A stretch of 64,000 nt of DNA from NCBI GenBank assembly GCA_001769855.1, contig MEPP01000001.1:756891-820890 (forward strand), read 5' to 3'. Position 1 is the stretch's first letter, and every line of letters begins with the position of its first letter. The notes below the pieces were generated by a model. The model did no database searches, was not told where the DNA came from, and worked only from the letters and a program-made list of their open reading frames with translations. A program made the translations under genes and the position numbers. Of the stretch, positions 35,966 to 43,238 are shown piece by piece. Origin of the DNA: Bdellovibrionales bacterium GWA2_49_15. Lineage in GTDB: Bacteria; Bdellovibrionota; Bacteriovoracia; Bacteriovoracales; Bacteriovoracaceae.

Positions 35966-36394
35966 TCACTTTGTCACGATGTTGAAAGTTGCGGTGGCCA
36001 TGGCCACAGGTGGTTTTTCCTTATTGCGATAGAGATAGGCATGAATCACACACAGCCGTTTTCCACGAAAGACCACGCGGGCATGACCGGTGAGTTTGTT
36101 TCCCACATCCAGCGGTTTAAAATAATTTACCTTAAGTTCGACGGTGGAGCAAAAATCATCCTTCTTCAGAGTGGAAAAAACCGCCACACCACAGGTGAAA
36201 TCAAAAAAACCTGAAACCACTCCGCCATGGACTCTGCCTGCAGGCGAGAGATGATCTTCGCGCAAGGTAAGGCTGACCTTCACCTCGAATTTTTTGCGAT
36301 CCACACTTTTGACTTGATAGCCCAGCCACTCACCATACTTATCGGGATGCTGATAATTTTCCGGACCGAAGGACTTGGGTGGTTTTTTTTTCAT
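35966..36394 (-). CDS. PaaI-type hotdog thioesterase
   Basis: 142 residues, single hotdog domain with the PaaI/acyl-CoA thioesterase signature SPAGRVHGGVVSGFFDFTCG, then STVELKVNYFKPLDVGNKL. The family hydrolyses acyl- or aryl-CoA thioesters in the cytoplasm. The length matches (130-150). It follows the DMT transporter gene by 14 bases on the same strand, so the two are probably co-transcribed, without an obvious functional tie. The start ATG at 36394 has AAGG upstream. Confidence 0.85.
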   Translation of the reverse strand: MKKKPPKSFGPENYQHPDKYGEWLGYQVKSVDRKKFEVKVSLTLREDHLSPAGRVHGGVVSGFFDFTCGVAVFSTLKKDDFCSTVELKVNYFKPLDVGNKLTGHARVVFRGKRLCVIHAYLYRNKEKPPVAMATATFNIVTK

Positions 36395-36408
36395 CTTCTT
36401 GCCTTTAA

Positions 36409-37452
36409 TCAGTGTTTATGACGATGATGGATATCCGGCCAGTGGCCATGGGAATGGGTCAGCGTCTCATGCTCGTGGGCATGATCGTGCTCTCGCTCGT
36501 CGGCCTGGTCATGGAAATGTTTGTGATGTTCATCGCGATGGTTGTGAGCATGTCGGTGTGTCATGGGTGAGTGTGTATGGGTATGGTCATGCTCTTCCTT
36601 ATAAAGAAGCCAAACCCCAAGTAACATTATAACTCCCGCAATCCAGTGATAAGCTGGCGGATGCTCTCCCAGGAGAATTAAGGAAAAGAGCATTCCAAGA
36701 AAAGGGCCGGAAGCAAAATAGGTTCCTGCGCGTGAAGCACCGATTAAGCGCAAAGACTGTATAAACAAGATAAGACTCACGCCATAGCTGAAGGCGCCAA
36801 TAACTAAAACCCCGATAGCGTTGCCAACATTGATAGCGCCCTGACCGACGCCAACAGCCAGCAGAATATTAAAAATTCCGGCGGCCAGGCCTTTGGTGGC
36901 GGCAAACGTCGTCGGCGATAATTGATCCACATCTCTGGTGAGATTATTATCAATTCCCCACAGGATACAGGCGGCGACAATAAGGAGGGCCGGCATGGAA
37001 AGCACGAACACTCCCTCGAAGCGGAAAGTAATGAAGATTCCTCCCACGACAAGCAAGGCCTTGCCAAACCATACTCTCCGTCCCACATGCTCATGGAAAA
37101 AGATGGCGGCAATCACGGTGGTGGCGACCGATTCCAAATTTAAAAGCAGACAAACTAAAAAGGCCGGGGCCAGCTGAATCCCATAGGTCAAACAGAGCGG
37201 AGCACCGATGCCTCCGGCGATGATCGCCAGGATAAGCTTGAGTCGATGGGCGGAAGAAAGGGCGCGGTATTCGTTAAGAACTTCGGCCCGCCGGAAAAGT
37301 TGAACCAGAAAGAGTCCCAGGCCTGATCCTAAATACAGCAGCCCTGCCACCAGGAGTGGGGAAAACTCTCCAAGCCCCATTTTAATCAAGGTGGGTGACA
37401 CCCCAAAAAGTGCGGCGGAGAGAAGGGCCAGCCAAGGACCGGAAACTTTCAT
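36409..37452 (-). CDS. EamA/DMT-family transporter with histidine-rich C-terminal tail
   Basis: 347 residues. Ten membrane helices in two EamA repeats span 1-285 (for instance LLNLESVATTVIAAIFFHEH in the first half and YFASGPFLGMLFSLILLGEH in the second). The last 60 residues (288-347) are hydrophilic and hold 23 histidines in HxH and HH patterns (HDHTHTHSP, HDHAHEHETL, HHRHKH). The tail is typical of metal-handling proteins (zinc, nickel, cobalt) but unusual on a DMT exporter. It could buffer or deliver a metal, or sense it. The gene starts seven bases after the stop of the M1-like peptidase gene. Confidence 0.8.
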   Translation of the reverse strand: MKVSGPWLALLSAALFGVSPTLIKMGLGEFSPLLVAGLLYLGSGLGLFLVQLFRRAEVLNEYRALSSAHRLKLILAIIAGGIGAPLCLTYGIQLAPAFLVCLLLNLESVATTVIAAIFFHEHVGRRVWFGKALLVVGGIFITFRFEGVFVLSMPALLIVAACILWGIDNNLTRDVDQLSPTTFAATKGLAAGIFNILLAVGVGQGAINVGNAIGVLVIGAFSYGVSLILFIQSLRLIGASRAGTYFASGPFLGMLFSLILLGEHPPAYHWIAGVIMLLGVWLLYKEEHDHTHTHSPMTHRHAHNHRDEHHKHFHDQADEREHDHAHEHETLTHSHGHWPDIHHRHKH

Positions 37453-37459
37453 GATACGC

Positions 37460-38800
37460 TTACAAGAGGGCCTTGAGTTCTGCCTTGGTTAGTCTTGGAT
37501 GGTAAGGGCTAGGGGCATCCTGATTCTGCATCTTCTTCACCCGTCCCGTGGCGTAGATATATTTATTAAATTCTGCATCCAAGGTCTGATTAAAAAATAA
37601 TTCTAAGTCGTGATGAAAATCTTGGGTTTGAAACGGCTTAAACACCCGTCTTTCGAAAAAATCCCGCAGAAACTTTTTCAAACCACCTTTGGCGGTAAAA
37701 AGCTGGTCCATGTATCCCATGAACCTTGCCCCCTTGGAATAGGCGTCCCGATCAGTCTGGCGGGTGTAGGGCGAATGGCCGGCCATCCGTGAGACGGATA
37801 GCTCAGACAAGCTGCTTTGCCGGTAGCCGTCGTCTCTCCAGCTCGCCACCGCTTCGTCGATCCAGCCGGCATTACCCGAAGCTGGCATCACGCCTCTGGC
37901 GAAATAGGAATGGGTCAGCTCATGGGAAAGGGCCCAGAGGCTGGAGATCGTCGCGCCACAATACTCCATGCCACCACTGCCGGCGCCATAGACCACGACC
38001 TTTTGATGGGGAAAGGGGCCATAATCTTTTTCCAACTCCATCAGGGTACTTTGGATTTTGAGTTTGAAGCCATTTAAGTCTTGATTGCCGTAAACCACCA
38101 CCGGAATTTCTCTTCCGTCCATGGAACGGTAGCTGAAGGCCAGCTTTCTAAAAGCGCCCATGGGGGTAAGATGGAAAAAAATCGAAGAGGTATTAAAGTG
38201 CTCTGGAAATTCCACCGACCACTCGTTTGTGGCCAATAGTTTATCCTCACCATTGGTGAAAATTTCGTGAGCGGTATCGGTGCCGACAATTTTTACGTTA
38301 AAATTTATTTTGTACTGATCAAACTCCAAGTTGGAAGGAAGATACTGTTCTAAAAATCCCTGATCCGATAAATCATCCGTCCAGAAAGCACTCTTCACCT
38401 GGCGGCCGCTGAAGGTGATATTTTCGCTGATCTGATTTCGGATTTTCAAGGTGTGCACGCCGGGCAGCAAAACGGCGTTGATGAATCGCACTTTGGTTAC
38501 ACCGGAAATATTATACGTCGAGATCGTCACGGTCTTTTCGTCGACAGAAGCCGAAGCTGCTTCCGGAACCAGATCAAAGATGGCGTAGCCAGATTCAGTA
38601 TTTTCAAATGTGATGGTGGAATCGGCCCAGGCCGAACCTTTGCTCAGGTCATAGACAATTTGATAGTCCGCTTTTATAAAATCAACAAACACGGCCTTTC
38701 CCCTATTATCGGCCATATTGATGGAGGGTGGGGCGTTTTCTAACCCGGCGAAGATAGGGTGAGAAAAAATAGTCACAACAATGCAGATGAGCAAGCGCAT
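37460..38800 (-). CDS. Exported M1-like (gluzincin) zinc peptidase
   Basis: 446 residues with a signal peptide (1-18, ending PIFAG). The M1 aminopeptidase landmarks are in order: exopeptidase loop GGMEY (276-280, where GGMEN is usual), zinc motif HELTH (293-297) and the third ligand in WIDEAV (E316), 18 residues after the HExxH. The N-terminal 250 residues are beta-rich, as in M1 enzymes. The length is about half that of full M1 peptidases, so it is a compact member. It faces the periplasm or outside and would trim peptides. An S/T-rich start (STLMELEKDYGPFPH) marks the catalytic domain. Confidence 0.8.
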   Translation of the reverse strand: MRLLICIVVTIFSHPIFAGLENAPPSINMADNRGKAVFVDFIKADYQIVYDLSKGSAWADSTITFENTESGYAIFDLVPEAASASVDEKTVTISTYNISGVTKVRFINAVLLPGVHTLKIRNQISENITFSGRQVKSAFWTDDLSDQGFLEQYLPSNLEFDQYKINFNVKIVGTDTAHEIFTNGEDKLLATNEWSVEFPEHFNTSSIFFHLTPMGAFRKLAFSYRSMDGREIPVVVYGNQDLNGFKLKIQSTLMELEKDYGPFPHQKVVVYGAGSGGMEYCGATISSLWALSHELTHSYFARGVMPASGNAGWIDEAVASWRDDGYRQSSLSELSVSRMAGHSPYTRQTDRDAYSKGARFMGYMDQLFTAKGGLKKFLRDFFERRVFKPFQTQDFHHDLELFFNQTLDAEFNKYIYATGRVKKMQNQDAPSPYHPRLTKAELKALL

Positions 38801-38903
38801 AAAAACTCCTTCCTTGGAATTACCTAGCGATATTTTACCGCCTAAAGGTTCCTAGGGGGGATTTCAAATGTCACCGTAAGAAAATGTTATATTTATGTAT
38901 GGT

Positions 38904-38918
38904 CGAGTGGTCCACTCG
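38904..38918. terminator. Hairpin after motB
   Basis: CGAGTGG-T-CCACTCG is a perfect 7-base stem with a one-base loop. It lies 13 bases beyond the motB stop codon; a second weak stem overlaps that stop. There is no U-run after it on the minus strand, so intrinsic termination is doubtful; it may protect the 3' end of the mRNA or do nothing. Confidence 0.3.
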
Positions 38919-38930
38919 GAGTCTCGAACC

Positions 38931-39689
38931 TTAGGGTTCGCGAGTTCTCTTGAGAACAAAGGTGATCTGACCGCGCTTGACCTCACCGCTGGCGATAACT
39001 CGGCCATTACCACCGAGGTCATAGGCGGCCGTAGGGATCAGCTTGTCAGGGTTGATGGCGTAATCTTTAATCAGGATATTTCGGACTGCAGTCGCTCGCA
39101 CAAAGGCCAGTGACCAATCTTCCGGCTTGTCTCCCCGGCCTTCAATCACCACAGTGCCATCATGCTCACGAAGTGCCCCTGAGATAGAGCGCAGATACTC
39201 GTAGGCCTCGGTGGGAACCGTATGGGAACTTACCGGAAATTTAATTTCCCCGGGAACCTTAAACATAACCTTGGCGTCATTCGATGTATCAGTTGAAAAT
39301 GCGGTTCCTTCAAAGTTGCGTTGCAGGTTATGCAACGTTTCCTGCTCCTCTATATACACGGGAGCGGTGGTGGTAGGGCGCTTAACCCATTCTTCACTCA
39401 ATCGGCCCTGAGCTCCATCAGATCGCATGCTACTATCGCCACCGCCATAGGCACCATTTTTATTGATGGTGTCGGCCCCACCGGGCGTGGCACCTTCGGA
39501 AAAATATGTTTGGATGTTGAGCTTGGTTTCCTCATCGGCCCCCATGAGCCATAGCACCATAAAAAATGCCATCATCGCCGTGATAAAATCGGCGTAGGCA
39601 ACTTTCCAGGCACCGCCGTGATGACCGGCGTGCCCCCCCATGATCTTCTTCTTTATAATGATCTGCGCTCTTTTGTCGGTCGCTGCCAT
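38931..39689 (-). CDS. motB: Flagellar motor stator protein MotB
   Basis: 252 residues. A cytoplasmic glycine/histidine-rich start (MGGHAGHHGGAWKVAYADF) leads into one transmembrane helix with the proton-carrying aspartate D34 (AYADFITAMMAFF), then a periplasmic linker and an OmpA-like peptidoglycan-binding domain (VVIEGRGDKPEDWSLAFVRA). MotB anchors the stator to peptidoglycan and forms the proton channel with MotA. It follows motA by eight bases. No flagellar gene is adjacent, which suits genomes with several scattered motAB pairs. The PG-binding half is rather short. Confidence 0.92.
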   Translation of the reverse strand: MAATDKRAQIIIKKKIMGGHAGHHGGAWKVAYADFITAMMAFFMVLWLMGADEETKLNIQTYFSEGATPGGADTINKNGAYGGGDSSMRSDGAQGRLSEEWVKRPTTTAPVYIEEQETLHNLQRNFEGTAFSTDTSNDAKVMFKVPGEIKFPVSSHTVPTEAYEYLRSISGALREHDGTVVIEGRGDKPEDWSLAFVRATAVRNILIKDYAINPDKLIPTAAYDLGGNGRVIASGEVKRGQITFVLKRTREP

Positions 39690-39697
39690 ATTTTATC

Positions 39698-40579
39698 CTA
39701 GGCCGCCTTTTTGGCAGGTGCTGCGGTTCCGCCGCTGCCACGAACGGCGGCTTCCAATTCGGTAAACGATGGCCGATGCTCTGTGGGAATACTTCGCCGG
39801 GCAAACTCAATGCATATTTTGGGATTGCAGCCACGGGCCAAGGCCAGCAAGGCCGCCTTGGCAACACCGAAGCACTTTCCTTCCTCGAGAAGCTTATTTT
39901 CAATTTTGGCGGCAAGCGGTTGGAAGAATCCGTAGGACAAGAGAACCCCAAGGAATGTTCCGATCAAGGCCGCGGCAACACTGTGTCCGATGGTTTCCTT
40001 GCCCTGGGCCAACTTACCCATGGTGATAACAATGCCTAATACTGCGGCGACAATACCTAAACCAGGAAGAGCATCGGCGACGCGGAAGAGTGTCTTGGGT
40101 ACCAGCTCCTCCTCATCGTGCATGGTTTTGATATCGGTATCCAAGAGATCTTCTAAGTTGTGTGGTTCGACACTGACGGAAAGTTGCAACGTCATGGTAT
40201 TGCAGAGAAAGGCAACCAGGTGGTGATTTTTGGCAATAAGCGGAAATTTTTGGAAGAGCGCACTCTCATGGGGATTTTCAATATGTTTTTCAATTTCCTG
40301 AGGACCTGCGGTAAAAAGTTTGATGAGGTCATGTAAAAGCCGCAGGAGATCCAGATAAAAATCTTTATTAATTTTTGAGGGGAGAAAAATCCCCATGATG
40401 TTCTGAATCAAGCTCTTAATCAAATTAGTGGAACAAGAGGCGACGATGGAGCCGATGGCCGCACCCAAAATAATTAAAAGTTCGATGGGCTGGAAAAGAA
40501 CGTGCATGTGTCCGCCCTCGAGGATATAGCCCCCGATTACACACACAGTCACAATGAGAAAACCGACTAGAGTAACCAA
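39698..40579 (-). CDS. motA: Flagellar motor stator protein MotA
   Basis: 293 residues, four membrane helices. The motif DALPGLGIVAAVLGIVITMG (third helix) and ALIGTFLGVLLSYGFFQPLA (fourth helix) hold the two conserved prolines. The cytoplasmic loop between helices 2 and 3 carries the charged residues that contact FliG. No ATG is available upstream of the first helix, since an in-frame stop precedes it closely; a TTG at 40579 with GGTGA six bases upstream is the likeliest start. MotA and MotB form the proton-driven stator in the inner membrane. The C-terminus is alanine-rich (GTAAPAKKAA). Confidence 0.92.
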   Translation of the reverse strand: MVTLVGFLIVTVCVIGGYILEGGHMHVLFQPIELLIILGAAIGSIVASCSTNLIKSLIQNIMGIFLPSKINKDFYLDLLRLLHDLIKLFTAGPQEIEKHIENPHESALFQKFPLIAKNHHLVAFLCNTMTLQLSVSVEPHNLEDLLDTDIKTMHDEEELVPKTLFRVADALPGLGIVAAVLGIVITMGKLAQGKETIGHSVAAALIGTFLGVLLSYGFFQPLAAKIENKLLEEGKCFGVAKAALLALARGCNPKICIEFARRSIPTEHRPSFTELEAAVRGSGGTAAPAKKAA

Positions 40580-40865
40580 ATCAATTCACCATCGTGGTTG
40601 TTACAGCATTAATTTCCAAAACATAATGAACAAACTCATGGAGTTCTCCATACGTTCTATTCGGAAAAACTCGGAATTTATTCAGAAAAACAGGTAATTA
40701 TCCTTAGTGGAAAGGTAAAATTTTCTGAAATAGAAGGATGTCCGATTGTTTCATTTCGAAAGGTCGACCTAACCATGCAAATAGATGTTAGACAACACTG
40801 AGAGGGATGTTGACTGCTGCTCTTGGGTAAGACGCAAATGACCGATCACGATAGTGGGAAATTAA
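40580..40865. other. Intergenic region upstream of motA
   Basis: 286 bases without a supported gene, between the FAD-subunit gene and motA (both minus). It must hold the motAB promoter, but no convincing sigma-28 or sigma-70 boxes stand out. Two features are visible: a 14-base dyad ATGGAG-TT-CTCCAT at 40638-40651, and a direct repeat TATTCGGAAAAAC / TATTCAGAAAAAC between about 40658 and 40695. Either could bind a regulator. Confidence 0.4.
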
Positions 40866-43229
40866 CTATTCATTATTGGATTCAAGAATCGCTTTCTTAA
40901 TCAAGGCCTTCACAATTTGCATTTTGAATCTGTTTTTTGCCAGCGGTTTGGCATTTTTTACGGCAATTTCGCCGGCCTCTTCGGCCACTTCTTCGCTGGC
41001 AGTTTTGCCTTTTAAGAATTTTTCAACCGCCTCGATCCTGAGCGGAATCGGGGCGACCGCACCCAACACCATTTTGGCACTGACAAACTGGCCACTATTT
41101 AATTCAAGGAGCGAAGCCAAACTCACAATGGGAAAATCAATGGAATTTCTCACTCTGAACTTTAGATAACTCTGCTTGGCAGGTTTCTTCTGCTTTGGAA
41201 TTTCAATTTCTTTAACAATCTCATCCTGATCTAAATTTGGAGACATGGCAAAGAAGTCTGCGGCAGAAATCACTTGCTTGGTGGTGCGAATTTTTGCATC
41301 CAAGGCCACAAGGGCCGGCGCCAAATCCGAAGCATTGACGGCCACGCAGGCACAGTTCATGCAACGCTGAACTTCACTCTGAATCACCCCCGCGTCCCAG
41401 GTGCAATGATCCTCACAATCCAGACTCTTGCTCGGGCCCGAAGTGCAGGTCGCGGCCCGATCACACTTACTGTAGCAGCTGGTATCGGCTTCAATAAAAT
41501 CGCCCAAGTTAACCCTTGGAATGGGCACGATTTTTGGCTTTTTCCCTGAGAGAAAAGTATCGATTGAAGCGGCGGCCTTGCGACCGGCGGCGATGGCCTG
41601 AATAACGGAAGTAGGCCCGCTGGTTACATCACCTCCGGCAAAGATACCGGCCATATTGGTGGCCTTGGTCACAGGATCAACCACAATCAGACCCCGATCG
41701 GTTTTTAAAGTTTTATCGGCAAAATCCAAATCCGCCGCCTGCCCGATGGCCAAGATAATTCTGTCGGCCTTAACTATTTCTTTCTTTGTAAGATCAAAGC
41801 TGGGATTAAAACGCCCTTGCTCGTCGAAAACTTTTGTACAACGAACAAACTCCATCCCGGTCAATTTGCCCTTGGATTCCAAAATCTGATGGGGACCGAA
41901 CGAAGGCATGAGCTTGATTCCTTCGCGCACCGCCTGCTCCAGATCTTCAGGGAAAGCGGGCATGGTTTTACGATCTTCCAGGCAGGCCATGGTCACCTCT
42001 TTGGCCCCAATCCGAAGGGCACTGATGGCCACATCCACGGCCACGTTTCCGCCGCCTATAACGAGGACCTTGTCGCCGGGAGGTTGTTTTTTATTCTGCT
42101 CAATGTTGACTAAAAAATCCATACCGGAGGTAAGGAGTTCAGATTTCTCCAGCTTCAAGGTTTTCTGGCGCCAGGTTCCCGTGGCCAGAAAAACGCTGGT
42201 GAATTTTTTCTTAAGATCGCGCAGCGTTTTCCCTTTTTTTCCGATATCGGTATTGAGTTCAAAGGTGATTCCCATTTTTTCCAAAGCTTTAATTTGCTTG
42301 GCCACAACTTCATTGGGCAAACGATAACCCGGAATACAATACCGGAGCATTCCTCCCGCCTCGGGCATTTTATCAAAAACCGTTACCCGATAACCCAGCT
42401 TGCGAAGATAAAAGGCGGCGGAGAGACCGGCCGGGCCTGAGCCTATGATCGCCACTTTTTTTGCTAGCTGTTTTTTTGGCGCTTTCATAAACTTCGCGGC
42501 GTTGGCGAGAATGTAATCACCGAGAAACCGCTCGGCCTCTCTAATGGAAACGGACTCATCGAAACCATTGCGATTACACGCGGACTCGCATAAATGCGGA
42601 CACACTCTGCCAGTCATGGCAGGAATGGGATTATTCAGAAGTAACGTTTCGGCGGCCTTGCCGATCTCGCCATCGCGCACTTGACCCATGTAGGTTCCAA
42701 TCTCAATATTACCAGGGCAGGCGGAGGTACAAGACGGTGCGGCCACCCGTGCTCCCCCGAAGATGGAGTGATAGCGGTTGTCTCCCAGGATGGCACCGCA
42801 CTTGGTGCCGCCTTTTCTCAAGCAATGAAACTGATTATCCGGAGCGCGATAATACCAACATCTCGGCTCCTGACAGATATTGCCGCCAATTGTTCCCATA
42901 TTTCTGATTTGAGGGGAGGCCACGGTGCGGGCAGCCTGGGCCAGCACATTGAACTTCTCGCCAATCGCCTTATTCGTCACAATTTCTTGCAGCGTGGTCA
43001 GCGCGCCAATATGCAGGGCCGACTTGTCTTCTTTTACGTAACTAAGACCCGGAATAGTTTTCAGATCGATGACCGTTTCGGGACTCTCGGGATGAATTTG
43101 GTCCTTGAGGGTACCGAGAAGGTCGGTGCCACCGGCGATGACACTGACTGATTTTTCATCTTTGGCCTTGGCCAAAATTGATTCCGCTTGTTTGAGAGAT
43201 GTGGCTGCAATATGTGTAAAATTTTTCAT
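40866..43229 (-). CDS. Molybdenum hydroxylase FAD subunit with nested GltD-like module
   Basis: 787 residues. The CoxM-like FAD domain is split: its first part (1-160, with VIAGGTDLLGT and TIGGNICQEPRCWYYRAP) ends at NRYHSIFGG, and it resumes at ACVAVNASDLAPALVALDA (627-645) and the C-terminal domain. Between (about 161-626) is a complete GltD-type unit: a cysteine-rich Fer4 domain (CTSACPG, GRVCPHLCESACNR), FAD motif IIGSGPAGLS (261-270), NADPH motif VIGGGNVAVD (390-399) and a further cysteine cluster (CYSKCDRAATC, CEDHC, CMNCAC). The four cysteines at 119-144 resemble the 4-hydroxybenzoyl-CoA reductase beta subunit. It could link substrate hydroxylation directly to NAD(P)H. It lies nine bases after the large subunit. 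Confidence 0.85.
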   Translation of the reverse strand: MKNFTHIAATSLKQAESILAKAKDEKSVSVIAGGTDLLGTLKDQIHPESPETVIDLKTIPGLSYVKEDKSALHIGALTTLQEIVTNKAIGEKFNVLAQAARTVASPQIRNMGTIGGNICQEPRCWYYRAPDNQFHCLRKGGTKCGAILGDNRYHSIFGGARVAAPSCTSACPGNIEIGTYMGQVRDGEIGKAAETLLLNNPIPAMTGRVCPHLCESACNRNGFDESVSIREAERFLGDYILANAAKFMKAPKKQLAKKVAIIGSGPAGLSAAFYLRKLGYRVTVFDKMPEAGGMLRYCIPGYRLPNEVVAKQIKALEKMGITFELNTDIGKKGKTLRDLKKKFTSVFLATGTWRQKTLKLEKSELLTSGMDFLVNIEQNKKQPPGDKVLVIGGGNVAVDVAISALRIGAKEVTMACLEDRKTMPAFPEDLEQAVREGIKLMPSFGPHQILESKGKLTGMEFVRCTKVFDEQGRFNPSFDLTKKEIVKADRIILAIGQAADLDFADKTLKTDRGLIVVDPVTKATNMAGIFAGGDVTSGPTSVIQAIAAGRKAAASIDTFLSGKKPKIVPIPRVNLGDFIEADTSCYSKCDRAATCTSGPSKSLDCEDHCTWDAGVIQSEVQRCMNCACVAVNASDLAPALVALDAKIRTTKQVISAADFFAMSPNLDQDEIVKEIEIPKQKKPAKQSYLKFRVRNSIDFPIVSLASLLELNSGQFVSAKMVLGAVAPIPLRIEAVEKFLKGKTASEEVAEEAGEIAVKNAKPLAKNRFKMQIVKALIKKAILESNNE

Positions 43230-43238
43230 AGCTACCCC

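Noticed and set aside
40625..40696. Small open frame of 23 codons upstream of motA
   Set aside because: No ribosome binding site and no conserved features; more likely part of the promoter region.
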